Shown: positions 15,746 through 24,836 of the stretch, in pieces
Layout: each line of letters starts with the position of its first letter
Position numbering within the stretch: position 1 is the stretch's first letter
Origin: Ardenticatenaceae bacterium
GTDB taxonomy: Bacteria > Chloroflexota > Anaerolineae > Promineifilales > Promineifilaceae
Assembly: GCA_020634415.1 (NCBI GenBank)
Contig: JACKBT010000014.1
Coordinates: forward strand, 50,516-114,515
Direction of reading: 5' to 3'
Length of the DNA stretch: 64,000 bases
Notes under the pieces: model-generated
The model's input: only the letters and a program-made list of their open reading frames with translations
Told to the model about the DNA's origin: nothing
The model's database searches: none
Program-made: the position numbers and the translations under genes

Positions 15746-17294
15746 CTGTGCCTTTGAGAACGGCGGGGATGGTTTGGATGAGGATGTGCAGATCGCGCCA
15801 GAAGGAGTAGTGGTCTATGTAGTTGAGTTCGAGTTGGACGCGCTCGTCGAGGGGGAGGTCGGCACGGCCGTTTATTTGCATGGGGCCGGTGAGGCCGGGT
15901 TTGACGGCGAGGCGGCGGCGCTGCTGGTCGGAGTAGTCGGTGACGACGCGGGCTTCTTCGGGGCGGGGGCCGACGAGGCTCATGTCGCCTTTGAGGACGT
16001 TCCATAGTTGGGGCAGTTCGTCTAAACTCCAGCGGCGTAGAAAACGGCCGATGGGTGTTACGCGGGGATCGTCTTTGGGCTTCATGCCGGGTGTGGGTGG
16101 GGTGTTTTCGGCGTGGTTGGTCATGGAGCGGAATTTGTAGAGGGTAAACGGCCGTCCCTGTTCGCCTACGCGGGTTTGTTGGAAGAGAACCGGGCCTGGG
16201 CCGCTCACTTTGATGGCTAAGGCAATAAGCGCCACAAAGGGCAGGGCCAGCAGGCTGAGAAGGGTGCCGGCGATTACATCTATGGCGCGTTTGAGGAGGC
16301 GTTGTGTGCCGGTGAGGGCAGGGTTTTGCTCGCGGGCGATGGTGGCGAGGTTGAAGAGGCCGTAGACGTAGCTGTAGGCCAGGGCGACGGCGCGGAGGAA
16401 GAGCATGGGTAGGGCGATGAGGAGGACGGGTGCATCGCGGCGGGCGGTTTTAATGAGGAAGGGCAGGCAGCTTAGGATAAAACCGAGGGTAACGGCCGTT
16501 AATCCCCAGGCCAACTGCGGCCAAATAAGGGCAGCAATAATTGCTGGCGGCAGCAGCAGGGTGAAGCCCATTTGCACTTTGAGCAGTTGGGGTGTGCGTG
16601 AATCGCTGACGAGCCGTTCGGGGTGGCGGTGCATGAGCATGGCTTTCCATTTGCCGATGGCGAATTTGCGCCGGAAGTAGTGGCGGGCGGAGACGGTGTG
16701 GCGATGATAAACGCGGGCTTCGGGGACGAAGACCATTTTGTAGCCTTTGGCTGCCAGCCGGAAGGAGAAGTCTTGGTCTTCGACTTCGGGCAGGCTGGTG
16801 TCGAAGCCGCCATTTTCCAGGAAGATGTCCCGTTTGTAGGCGGCGGCGTAGGTGTCTATGAAGTTGGTGGTGGGCAGTTGGCGCATTCGGTCGTAGCGTT
16901 CTTCCACTTCGACCTGGGTGAAGCGGGCGACGAGTTCGGTTTGGCGGGAGTAGTAGGCGCCCTTCACGCCGATGACATCGGGATCGTGGCGGAAGGGGGT
17001 GATCATGCGTTCGATCCAGTCGGGCAGGGGTTCGCAGTCGGCGTCGGTGAAGAGGAGGATGCTGCCTTGGGCGGCTTCGGCCCCGGCGTTGCGGGTGCCG
17101 GATTTGCCGAGTTTGCCTTTGGAGATGATTTGGTGGGCGCCAACGGCCGTGGCCACCTCTACTGTATTGTCGGTTGAAGCGTCGTTGACGACGATGATTT
17201 CAAAGGTTTCGTTGGTTTCTTGTTGTTGTAAAGCTCTGATGCAAGCCTCGATGGTGTGACCCGCGTTATAGGCGGGGATGATGATGGATATCAT
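15735..17294 (-). CDS. Fusion of GT2 glycosyltransferase and polyprenyl-phosphate sugar-phosphate transferase
   Basis: 519 residues in two enzymes. Residues 1-240: GT-A fold, family 2 ([34 protein letters not shown] with the DxD metal site, and [11 protein letters not shown] acceptor motif). Residues 245-320: two or three membrane helices. Residues 330-519: bacterial sugar transferase ([67 protein letters not shown]), the family that starts glycan synthesis by putting a sugar-phosphate on undecaprenyl phosphate. One chain may thus perform the first and second steps of a surface glycan. It begins the leftward operon 17294 to 11325. Confidence 0.92.
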   Translation of the reverse strand: MISIIIPAYNAGHTIEACIRALQQQETNETFEIIVVNDASTDNTVEVATAVGAHQIISKGKLGKSGTRNAGAEAAQGSILLFTDADCEPLPDWIERMITPFRHDPDVIGVKGAYYSRQTELVARFTQVEVEERYDRMRQLPTTNFIDTYAAAYKRDIFLENGGFDTSLPEVEDQDFSFRLAAKGYKMVFVPEARVYHRHTVSARHYFRRKFAIGKWKAMLMHRHPERLVSDSRTPQLLKVQMGFTLLLPPAIIAALIWPQLAWGLTAVTLGFILSCLPFLIKTARRDAPVLLIALPMLFLRAVALAYSYVYGLFNLATIAREQNPALTGTQRLLKRAIDVIAGTLLSLLALPFVALIALAIKVSGPGPVLFQQTRVGEQGRPFTLYKFRSMTNHAENTPPTPGMKPKDDPRVTPIGRFLRRWSLDELPQLWNVLKGDMSLVGPRPEEARVVTDYSDQQRRRLAVKPGLTGPMQINGRADLPLDERVQLELNYIDHYSFWRDLHILIQTIPAVLKGTGAR

Positions 17295-17375
17295 AAGTGA
17301 TTAATTTGCACTCTTTGCTTGATTCGCCTATTGTTAGGCTATTGCTAGTTGTAACAAAGGAATAACTGTCTGACA

Positions 17376-18473
17376 ATGTTTGAATGCGCCAGGTGTTTTT
17401 CAAATCTGTTGTTGTTACTGTTATTGATGGGATGTCGTGCGCCAGCAGCGGAGATTGCCGCCCCCACGCCTATGGGGACGGCGGCCCCCACGCCTACGCC
17501 TGCACCGCCACAACTGCCTGTAGTAGAGGCTCCCTCACCCCCTCAGGGCCGAGCAACGGTTTACGGCCAGGTTTTGCTGGGGGATGGCACGGCGGCTGTG
17601 GATTATGCGGTGCTGTTGTGTGCGGGGTTTACGCAGTATGCGGCTTGTGAGGGGCGGCAGTATGTGACGATGACGGAGGTGGATGGGGTGTATGTGTTTA
17701 CGGATGTGGTGCCGGGGCTGTATGCGCTGGTGGTTTATTTGGATGAGCAGGAGGTGGTGCCGCTGCAATTTGTGGTGGATGAGGCGGGGCAGGTGCGGTT
17801 GTTTGAGGTGACGGCGGGGGAGAAGAAGGGCGTTGAGCCGTTGGTGTTGTTTGCCAATGATGTGAAGGTGATTTCACCGTTGAGAACAGGGCGGCTTTCA
17901 TCGGAAACGGCCGTTCACAAATTAACGGGGGAACTTACTTTAAGCTGGCAGCCTTACCCCAACGCAGTGGCTTATGAGGTGTATCTGGCTCCGGCGCGGG
18001 GGGAGACGATTTTTGTGAATGAGCGGGTGGCGGAGGGGAAGATTACGGCCGTTCTGCCGCGTGTCAACTGTGATTATTATTGGCAGGTGGCGGCGTTTGA
18101 TGCGGCCAATATTAAGATTGCGGAGACAGAGGGCGTGCGCAAATTTGCCATTACGGGTGAGGCGGACAGTTGTGAACTGACTTTGCTGTCGCCTCAGGCG
18201 GGGGCGGTGGTGTCTGGCACGGCGGAGATTGTTTTAGATTGGGAAGTGCATGAAACGGCCGATAGTTACCGGGTCTGGCTGGTTGACAAACAAAATGCCA
18301 CGCGGCCGACTTTACTTGATTTTGAGGAAGTAACCTCTTCTAAATACGAACTTGCCAATGGTCTGCTGCCGTCTCACTATGAGTGGGCGGTGTTTGCCTA
18401 TGATGAACAGGGCCGCCTGATTGCCGAGTCAGATGTTGAGGGGTTTGAAGTGAGTTTGGTAGTTGAAAACTAG
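17376..18473 (+). CDS. Lipoprotein with carboxypeptidase-regulatory-like and Fn3-like domains
   Basis: 365 residues. The signal peptide ends in lipobox LLMGC (Cys about residue 20), then a short Pro/Thr stalk. Residues 58-155 form a carboxypeptidase-regulatory-like beta sandwich (ATVYGQVLLGDGTAAVDYAV...VDGVYVFTDVVPGLYALVVY). Two Fn3-like segments follow (LTLSWQPYPNAVAYEVYLA; IVLDWEVHETADSYRVWLV). It is predicted to be anchored outside the cytoplasmic membrane. It is divergent from the glycosyltransferase operon, with 81 bases between starts. It is probably a structural surface component; I see no catalytic motif. Confidence 0.8.
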   Translation: MFECARCFSNLLLLLLLMGCRAPAAEIAAPTPMGTAAPTPTPAPPQLPVVEAPSPPQGRATVYGQVLLGDGTAAVDYAVLLCAGFTQYAACEGRQYVTMTEVDGVYVFTDVVPGLYALVVYLDEQEVVPLQFVVDEAGQVRLFEVTAGEKKGVEPLVLFANDVKVISPLRTGRLSSETAVHKLTGELTLSWQPYPNAVAYEVYLAPARGETIFVNERVAEGKITAVLPRVNCDYYWQVAAFDAANIKIAETEGVRKFAITGEADSCELTLLSPQAGAVVSGTAEIVLDWEVHETADSYRVWLVDKQNATRPTLLDFEEVTSSKYELANGLLPSHYEWAVFAYDEQGRLIAESDVEGFEVSLVVEN

Positions 18474-18599
18474 GTGGGGGTGACTGCTAAGCTCGGCACT
18501 CTTCTCCGGGGGAGTAGCTGGGACTTTCCTCTGGGAGGGTTGGTTTAGGGGTAAGGTTTAGAGTGAAACCTCCCGGAGGGTTGGCTGAGGGGTGGGCTG

Positions 18600-18983
18600 T
18601 TAGGATTTGGGGAGGTTGAGGGCTTCTTCTACGGCTTCGCGCAAATCTTGTGGGTCGAAGGGCTTGCCCAAGAAGTGGGTAACGCTGTCTTGCAGATGGG
18701 CAATGACGCGATGGGTGGCACTGGTTTGGGCGGTTAGCATAATAACGCCCCGAAACTTCATGTTTTGGGAAACAAGCTGCTTTAATACTTCCCAGCCGTG
18801 CATTCCTGGCAGATTAATATCCAGAATCATCACATCGGGCTGGACTTCGGTGGCTAATTTGACAGCATCGGGGCCGTTGCTGGCATGGTGAAGGGTGATA
18901 GGCAGAGATCGCAAGGTCGCCTTGACCAATTCATAGATTAAATCATCATCTTCTACGCTAACTACCGTATACGTTTCGCTCAT
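18600..18983 (-). CDS. CheY-like response regulator receiver protein
   Basis: 127 residues, a receiver domain only: acidic cluster EDDD (11-14), phospho-acceptor D55 in ILDINLPGMHG, T84 and K107 (LGKPF). A second stand-alone receiver lies at 2043; they differ in sequence. The gene is isolated: the lipoprotein gene converges on it and the helicase gene diverges from it, so no partner kinase can be assigned from context. The 18474-18599 gap holds short GC-rich dyads (cctctgggaggg ... cctcccggaggg) that may end one or both transcripts. Confidence 0.9.
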   Translation of the reverse strand: MSETYTVVSVEDDDLIYELVKATLRSLPITLHHASNGPDAVKLATEVQPDVMILDINLPGMHGWEVLKQLVSQNMKFRGVIMLTAQTSATHRVIAHLQDSVTHFLGKPFDPQDLREAVEEALNLPKS

Positions 18984-19271
18984 AACTATACCCTATGACA
19001 TGCCTTGAGTGTTGGAATGATTGTATCATGCTCATGGCCGACTACCAATTCTTGGGATAGAGGGGGTCTGACAACTTGTTCGCAGACCCCCCCATTTTCT
19101 GGAGAAGTAGCGTGTTTGGGCAAGAATGACTATACTTGCCTCTCGTGTCGGTAAACAATCTCTTTTAGCGACATCTTAAAATAACTATATGGCCTGCTTG
19201 TAAGCTGTTTGTTTGCAAGCTGCCATGAGCCAGGCGTGCGACTTGGCTCAATGAAGTCAAGGAGTACTTTT

Positions 19272-20537
19272 GTGAGTTTTGATCATTTTTCTCTGGACTC
19301 GCGTCTTAACGCGGGCATTCAGGCGGTGGGTTATGAAACGCCTACGCCGATTCAACAACAGGCTATCCCTCATGTGTTAAACGGCCGTGATGTGCTTGGT
19401 TTGGCGCAAACGGGGACGGGTAAAACGGCCGCTTTTATGCTGCCTATCTTACAACGCCTTACCAAGGGGCCGCTGCGCCAGGTGCGGGCACTCATCGTGG
19501 CCCCCACGCGGGAATTGGCGGAACAGATTCATCAAACGGCCGTTGATCTCGGCCAAAAAACTAAAATCCGCAGCACCGCCATTTATGGTGGCGTGGGTAA
19601 AAACCCGCAGCTCAACGCCCTCAAACGGGGTGTGGAGATTGTGGTGGCCTGCCCGGGCCGCCTGCTCGATTTGGCCGGTGAGGGCAGCATTGATCTGTCC
19701 AAGGTTGAAGTCTTGGTTCTGGATGAAGCGGATCGCATGTTCGACATGGGCTTTCTGCCCGATGTGCGCCGCATCATCAAACTGCTGCCCACCAAGCGGC
19801 AAACCTTGCTCTTTTCGGCCACCATGCCCGATGATATTCGTGAATTGGCGGATAGCACGCTGAAAGACCCGGCTACGGTGCAGATTGGCATGATTGCCCC
19901 GGCCAAAACCGTTTCCCACGCTATTTACCCCATTTCGCATAAGCTCAAGAAGCCGCTGCTGCTGCAAATGCTGGATCAGAAGGCGATGGGGCGGGTGTTG
20001 GTGTTTACTCGCACCAAATATCGCGCCCGTAACCTGGCGCGGGACTTGGAACGGCAGGGGTATCGCACGGCTGCTTTGCAGGGCAATATGTCGCAAAACA
20101 AGCGGCAAGATGCGATTGATGGCTTTCGCAGTGGCAAGTATGACATTCTGGTGGCGACGGATATTGCGGCTCGTGGTATTGATGTGGCCGATATTTCGCA
20201 TGTGATTAACTTTGATATGCCGGACACGGTGGATGCGTATACGCACCGCATTGGGCGCACGGGACGGGCGGAGGAGACGGGTGAGGCGTTCACGTTTGCT
20301 ATGCCTGATGACACGGCCATGATTCGGAGTATTGAGAAGGTGTTGGGCCATCGTCTGGAGAGGCAGCAGTTGGCGGGGTTTAATTATGGGGAGTTTGATC
20401 CGGAGACGGCTTTGCAACAATCTGGTTCACCGCAGGTGAATGGTGGTCGTTCAGCACGGCGTGATCCTCGGCCTAGTCGGAATCAAAATCGGTATCGCTC
20501 GTCGCAACGGCCGTCTCGCCCCAAAGCGCGAGGGTAA
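19272..20537 (+). CDS. rhlE: DEAD-box RNA helicase, RhlE-type
   Basis: About 421 residues from GTG 19272, chosen because AAGGAG (19259-19264) lies 7 bases upstream; the upstream ATGs (19209, 19251) precede that site. All motifs are present: Q motif (YETPTPIQQQAIP), AQTGTGKT, PTRELAEQI, VLDEADRMFDMGF, SAT, FTRTKYRA, ARGIDV and HRIGRTGRA. The C-terminal tail is basic and disordered (RRDPRPSRNQNRYRSSQRPS), typical of RNA-tethering tails. Role: remodelling of RNA or ribosome intermediates, often cold-linked. The 5' leader has a short dyad, GAGCCA...TGGCTC (19227-19249). Confidence 0.92.
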   Translation: MSFDHFSLDSRLNAGIQAVGYETPTPIQQQAIPHVLNGRDVLGLAQTGTGKTAAFMLPILQRLTKGPLRQVRALIVAPTRELAEQIHQTAVDLGQKTKIRSTAIYGGVGKNPQLNALKRGVEIVVACPGRLLDLAGEGSIDLSKVEVLVLDEADRMFDMGFLPDVRRIIKLLPTKRQTLLFSATMPDDIRELADSTLKDPATVQIGMIAPAKTVSHAIYPISHKLKKPLLLQMLDQKAMGRVLVFTRTKYRARNLARDLERQGYRTAALQGNMSQNKRQDAIDGFRSGKYDILVATDIAARGIDVADISHVINFDMPDTVDAYTHRIGRTGRAEETGEAFTFAMPDDTAMIRSIEKVLGHRLERQQLAGFNYGEFDPETALQQSGSPQVNGGRSARRDPRPSRNQNRYRSSQRPSRPKARG

Positions 20538-20540
20538 AGG

Positions 20541-20595
20541 GGGAGATTGGGGACTGGAGACTGGAGACTAACCAGTCTCTAGTCTCCAGTTTCCC
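20541..20595. repeat. Heptad-period inverted repeat (GGAGACT word)
   Basis: ggagatt/ggggact/ggagact words on the left and agtctct/agtctcc on the right, forming an imperfect hairpin directly after the helicase stop. It could act as a transcript end. The same word is used at 26671, 30154, 41935 and 44514. Confidence 0.75.
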
Positions 20596-20636
20596 TAACA
20601 TTGATGCTTTTGCCAACATAGGCCAAAATAAGCGGC

Positions 20637-21089
20637 ATGAGTGAGCAATTGCGGATGAGGGTGTTGGCTTATTTGGCGGCGCATCATGTGGTGACGCTGG
20701 CGACGCAGGGGGTTGAGGGGGTGTGGGGAACGGCCGTTTTCTACGTTAATGATGGCTTCAATCTCTACTTTTTATCGGCCCCACACACACGGCACAGCCA
20801 AAATATTGCCCAGAATTCAAGGGTTGCGGCCACCATCCAGGAAGATTATCAGGAGTGGACGGCGATTAAGGGCATTCAGCTAGAAGGGCACTGCACTTTG
20901 TTGGCGGGTGATGAACGGGAGGCGGCTATTAATCGGTATGCCACCAAATTCCCCATCATTGGTGACGATGCCCCACCGCAAATTGCTCAGGCCATGAGCA
21001 AAATCGGCTGGTACAAGATTGTGCCCACGCGGCTCTATTTTATTGATAACGCGCTGGGGTTGGGGCATCGAGACGAAGTGGAATTATGA
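20637..21089 (+). CDS. Pyridoxamine 5'-phosphate oxidase-fold protein
   Basis: 150 residues with the split-barrel FMN-binding pattern: LATQGVEGVWGTAVFYVNDGFNLYFLSAPHTRHSQNIAQNSRVAATI, then an EGHCTLL strand and a YKIVPTRLYFIDN strand near the end. It resembles the YhbP/UPF0306 type, probably a flavin-dependent reductase or flavin carrier rather than a vitamin B6 enzyme. A -35/-10 pair (TTGATG, 17 bases, CAAAAT at 20624-20629) ends only 7 bases before the ATG and no Shine-Dalgarno sequence is seen, so the mRNA may be leaderless. The stop lies within the next inverted repeat. Confidence 0.82.
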   Translation: MSEQLRMRVLAYLAAHHVVTLATQGVEGVWGTAVFYVNDGFNLYFLSAPHTRHSQNIAQNSRVAATIQEDYQEWTAIKGIQLEGHCTLLAGDEREAAINRYATKFPIIGDDAPPQIAQAMSKIGWYKIVPTRLYFIDNALGLGHRDEVEL

Positions 21090-21151
21090 ATTATGAGGGA
21101 TGAATTATGAAGAGGCTGCCCCCTTCATAATTCATAATTCATAATTCATCC
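21081..21151. repeat. Heptad-period inverted repeat (GAATTAT word)
   Basis: gaattat gaattat gagggat gaattat on the left, cataattcataattcataa on the right; a hairpin between the PPOX gene and ubiX. It overlaps the PPOX stop codon. Confidence 0.75.
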
Positions 21152-21159
21152 TTATAACT

Positions 21160-21750
21160 ATGAGACGATTGATTATCGGTATGTCGGGTGCCAGTGGTGT
21201 GATTTATGGGGTGAGGATGTTGGAGGTTCTTAGAGAGGTTCCTGACGTAGAAACGCATTTGGTGATGAGTAATGCGGCCAAGCGCACCATTTTGCTGGAA
21301 ACGGATTATCAGATGGCTGAGGTGGAAGCGTTAGCCGATCAGCTGTACAGCTTTAGCGATATTGCCGCTTCCATTTCCTCTGGCTCTTACAAGACGGTGG
21401 GCATGGTGGTGATTCCCTGTTCCATTAAAACCTTGTCGGGTATTGCCCACTCCTACAGCGACAATTTGCTGACGCGAGCGGCGGATGTGGTGCTGAAGGA
21501 TCGGCGTAAGCTGGTGTTGGTGCTGCGCGAAACGCCGCTGCATCTGGGGCATATTCGGCTGATGCAGACGGTGGCGGAGATGGGTGGCATTATTGCGCCG
21601 CCAATGCCTGCTTTTTACCACCGCCCGCAAACGATTGACGACATTATTAACCAGACGGTGAATCGGGTGTTGGATTTGTTGGAGATTGAACTGGATAAGG
21701 ATCTGTTTACTCGTTGGCAGGGGCCAGCTTCGCGGAGGGGGGGCAGGTAG
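21160..21750 (+). CDS. ubiX: Flavin prenyltransferase UbiX
   Basis: 196 residues, the usual family length. N-terminal flavin-binding GMSGASGVIYGVRML, the CS-containing loop (VVIPCSIKTLSGIAHSYSDNLLTRAADV) and LRETPLHLGHIRLM are all present. UbiX makes prenylated FMN, the cofactor of UbiD decarboxylases. No ubiD gene is in the window, so the partner must be elsewhere. The C-terminus (GPASRRGGR) runs into a heptad array. The PPOX-fold gene upstream and UbiX both handle flavin, but the hairpins between them argue against a simple operon. Confidence 0.93.
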   Translation: MRRLIIGMSGASGVIYGVRMLEVLREVPDVETHLVMSNAAKRTILLETDYQMAEVEALADQLYSFSDIAASISSGSYKTVGMVVIPCSIKTLSGIAHSYSDNLLTRAADVVLKDRRKLVLVLRETPLHLGHIRLMQTVAEMGGIIAPPMPAFYHRPQTIDDIINQTVNRVLDLLEIELDKDLFTRWQGPASRRGGR

Positions 21751-21810
21751 CAGGTGGCAAGTAACGGCGACAAGCAAGGTCTTGCTACTTGCCACTTGCT
21801 ACTTACCACT
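21743..21810. repeat. Heptad-period inverted repeat (GCAAGTA word)
   Basis: gcaggta gcaggtg gcaagta on the left and cttgctacttgccacttgctacttacc on the right, around a caagcaaggtcttg core. It lies between ubiX and the AEC transporter gene and includes the ubiX stop codon. Confidence 0.75.
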
Positions 21811-21822
21811 ATTTGAATTTGT

Positions 21823-22731
21823 ATGTTGTTAGAACTGGCTGAGGTTTTTATCAATGTGGTCACGCCTGTTTTTTTGCTGGTGGTGATTGGGTATGTGGCG
21901 GGGCCGCGCCTGGGACTGGAGGCTCGCACGTTGTCGCGGTATGCCTATTATATTTTGATTCCGGCTTTTGTTTATAACCTTACCAGTACGGCCAAGATTG
22001 AAGTGGGGCTGGCGCTGCGGATGTTTGTGTTTATTTTGCTGGTGCATTTGGCGGCGGCGTTGGTGGGGCTGGTTGTGCCGCGTCTGTTGGGGCGTTCGGG
22101 GACGATGACGGCGGCTATGGTTTTGGTGGCGATTTTTGGTAATGTGGGCAATTTTGGGCTGCCGATTATTGAGTTTGGCTTTGGGCCGGAGGCGTTGCTG
22201 CCGGCGACGTTTTATTTTTTGGCGATTATGCTGGTGTCGTTTGTGATTGGGGTGGCGGCGGCGAATTGGCAGAAGGGGGGATCGTTGGGGGCGGTAACGG
22301 CCGTTCTCAAAACCCCCGCCCTCATCGCCCTTGTCCCTGCTTTGCTGGTGAATGGCACGGGCATCAACGCGCCATTGGTGGTGGAGCGGGTGGTGGGGCT
22401 GCTGGCGGCGGCGATGGTGCCGACCATGTTGGTGGCCTTGGGGGTGCAGTTGGCAGCAACTAAAAAAGTGAGGTTTGACCGAGATGTGCTGCTGGCGACG
22501 GGGATTCGGCTGCTGGTGGCGCCGCTGCTGGCGCTGGCCTTGGCGGGGCTGTTTGGTCTGACGGGTTTGGAGCGGAATGCGGGGGTGTTGCAGGCGGGGA
22601 TGCCAACGGCCGTTTTGGCCTCCATCATTGCTTTAGAATACGATTTGATACCTGATTTTGTGACGACGACGGTGCTGTTTTCAACGATTGTGAGTGTGGT
22701 GACGCTGACGATCTGGATTGTGGTGTTGTGA
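21823..22731 (+). CDS. AEC-family (auxin efflux carrier-like) transporter
   Basis: 302 residues, about ten membrane helices arranged as two five-helix halves. Typical AEC features: FINVVTPVFLLVVIGYVAG at the N-terminus, an asparagine-rich turn in helix 4 (IFGNVGNFGLPIIEFGFG), and a final LQAGMPTAVLASIIALEYDLIPDFVTTTVLFSTI. AEC carriers export small organic acids, and some act on malate or malonate; the substrate here is not evident. ATG 21823 lacks a clear ribosome site and follows the array. Confidence 0.88.
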   Translation: MLLELAEVFINVVTPVFLLVVIGYVAGPRLGLEARTLSRYAYYILIPAFVYNLTSTAKIEVGLALRMFVFILLVHLAAALVGLVVPRLLGRSGTMTAAMVLVAIFGNVGNFGLPIIEFGFGPEALLPATFYFLAIMLVSFVIGVAAANWQKGGSLGAVTAVLKTPALIALVPALLVNGTGINAPLVVERVVGLLAAAMVPTMLVALGVQLAATKKVRFDRDVLLATGIRLLVAPLLALALAGLFGLTGLERNAGVLQAGMPTAVLASIIALEYDLIPDFVTTTVLFSTIVSVVTLTIWIVVL

Positions 22732-22820
22732 AGGTTGGCGTGTGACTTTGGGGCTTGGAGGCGATTGGAGATTGGCGATTTTGTGCCCCCCCCATTGGTC
22801 TTGGGAAGGTTGTGCTAGGT

Positions 22821-24776
22821 TCATTTAGGGATGGGCAGCCAGAGGTGGAAGGTGCTGCCTTCGCCCAGTTGGCTTTCGGCTTCGATGCCACCGCCGTGTA
22901 GGTCCATGATTTCTTTGGCAATATATAAGCCTAACCCAATGCCGGGCATGTTTAACTGGCCTACATTTTTGCCTCGATAGAATTGTTTGAATAGATACGG
23001 CCGTTCCGCCATCTCAAACCCCATACCTGTATCTGTGACTTGTACATAAACACGTCTTTGCTTTTCATTCACAACGAAACATATCTGCACCTGCCCCGCA
23101 GACGTATACCGAATGGCATTATCCACCACGCAAGTGATGGCTTGTTGTAGCCGTGCTGTTTCGGCTGAAACGAGGGGTAAATTGGGGGTTGGCTCATAAT
23201 GTAAGGCTAACCCGGCGGCTGCAGCCTGTGGCTGATAGTTTGTTACGACAGCCATCACCACATCGTTCAGGTCAACAGGGGATAATAACACGTCACCCTT
23301 AAACAAATTCATATGTGTAACGCGCAACACGGCTTCACTTAGGTGGATGAGCCGCCTGGTATTCTCACGAAGAACGGCCTCATAACGGGTACGATTCTCT
23401 GGCTTGCCATGTGTCCACAAATCCAGATAAAGATTGATATTGGTAATGGGCGTTCGTAATTCATGGGACACATCTTCAATGAACTTTGACTTGATGCTAT
23501 CTAACTCCCTTAGCCGTTCATTGGCTTCGATGAGTTCTTGTGTTCGCTTTTGTACCCGACGGTCTAATTCAGTCAGGAGGGTTTTGAGCTGCTGTTCACT
23601 TCGCCGCAGAGCTACTTCAATGCGTCTTCGTTCGGCAATTTCGTTTTCTAGCACGCCATTCTGTAAACGGTAAATCTCGGCTTCTTGTTGGGCTGTTTCG
23701 GTCTGGTGCTGAATTTTCAAGGCTTTGACACGATGATCGGTTTTCTCGTTGAAGAGTTCTTCTTTTAGTGTGTGGAACTGTTCGTGGTGGTGAAGTGCTT
23801 GCTTGAAGTTGCCCTGCTCCTTGTAGGCTAAGGCCAATTGGTAGTGACATTTGACCATTTCTGGTTTGGATGCTGTTTCTTGGGCGGTTTGAAGGGCTTG
23901 TTGGAGATGGGTAAGGGCTTGCTCTGGTTGGTTTTGCTGACAGTATAAGTTGCCGAGGTTGATGTGGGCGTGTAGTTTGGCGTATTGGGTACCAATTTGT
24001 TGCGCGGCAGTGATGCTTTCGTGGAAGTAGTGTTGGGCTTGGGGGTAATCGGCCGTTTGTAAATAGATTTCCCCAATAGAACAAAGGATTGTTGGCTCCA
24101 AACTTTTGATGCCATGTTCTTGGGCTAACCGAAGACTTTGCTGACCGTATGTCAGGGCCTCGTCGAAATTCGCCAGGGCTAGATGGGCTACAGCATGATT
24201 ATTCAAGGCTACCGCTTCATTAACAACATCCTCCGTCTCCCGGTGTATCTGTATGGCCTGTTGAAAATAGCGCAGACTTTCGACATGCTCGCCAGCCGCA
24301 TCCTGTATCATGCCCATCATATTCAGCGCACTGGCCATTCCCTTTTGGTTGCCCAGTTTGTGCCGGATGGGGATGCTTTTCAAAATGTACTCCAGTGCTT
24401 CAGGATATGCGCCCATGTAATGATAGGTTGATCCAATCACATAAAATGAATTGCCCTGCCACTCCAAATCATCCAACGCTTCGTAGATGGATAAGGCTTC
24501 AAAAAGTTGGTTCAATGCTTGTTCGTAGTGGCTGTACTGGACGTTCATCACGGCCATGCCATATAAGCTGTCGGCAACACCTTTAGGGTAGACGGGTATC
24601 TGGTTGGCGAGTTGATGGGCGGCTTGGGCGTGGGACATTCCTTGTTGGGGATCGGTAGGCCATAGTTGGCGGGCTAACTGGGTGAGAATGTTTATCTTTT
24701 CCCGACGTGCAGAATCATCTTGATTTTCAGCAACGGCCGTTAGCCGTTCTTGAAGCTGTTCGAGAGGTGCGTCCAT
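22821..24776 (-). CDS. TPR-repeat sensor histidine kinase
   Basis: 651 residues. Residues 1-330 form a chain of tetratricopeptide repeats (EALDDLEWQGNSFYVIGSTY and later units) with no membrane helix or signal peptide, so sensing is cytoplasmic and probably by protein contact. A coiled coil follows (about 340-420). The dimerisation box is SHELRTPITNIN, with the phospho-accepting His near residue 439. The HATPase domain has CVVDNAIRYTSAG, DTGMGFE and GIGLGLYIAKEIMDLHGG. No response regulator is adjacent; the lone receivers at 2043 and 18600 are candidates. Confidence 0.92.
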   Translation of the reverse strand: MDAPLEQLQERLTAVAENQDDSARREKINILTQLARQLWPTDPQQGMSHAQAAHQLANQIPVYPKGVADSLYGMAVMNVQYSHYEQALNQLFEALSIYEALDDLEWQGNSFYVIGSTYHYMGAYPEALEYILKSIPIRHKLGNQKGMASALNMMGMIQDAAGEHVESLRYFQQAIQIHRETEDVVNEAVALNNHAVAHLALANFDEALTYGQQSLRLAQEHGIKSLEPTILCSIGEIYLQTADYPQAQHYFHESITAAQQIGTQYAKLHAHINLGNLYCQQNQPEQALTHLQQALQTAQETASKPEMVKCHYQLALAYKEQGNFKQALHHHEQFHTLKEELFNEKTDHRVKALKIQHQTETAQQEAEIYRLQNGVLENEIAERRRIEVALRRSEQQLKTLLTELDRRVQKRTQELIEANERLRELDSIKSKFIEDVSHELRTPITNINLYLDLWTHGKPENRTRYEAVLRENTRRLIHLSEAVLRVTHMNLFKGDVLLSPVDLNDVVMAVVTNYQPQAAAAGLALHYEPTPNLPLVSAETARLQQAITCVVDNAIRYTSAGQVQICFVVNEKQRRVYVQVTDTGMGFEMAERPYLFKQFYRGKNVGQLNMPGIGLGLYIAKEIMDLHGGGIEAESQLGEGSTFHLWLPIPK

Positions 24777-24836
24777 ACATGATAGTATAGCCGAACATGT
24801 GCTTGGCAGGGAAACGGCCGTATTTCCTGCCCCTGA

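Noticed and set aside
18474..18599. Riboswitch or small RNA in the gap after the lipoprotein gene
   Set aside because: It holds short GC dyads only; no known aptamer pattern and no promoter.
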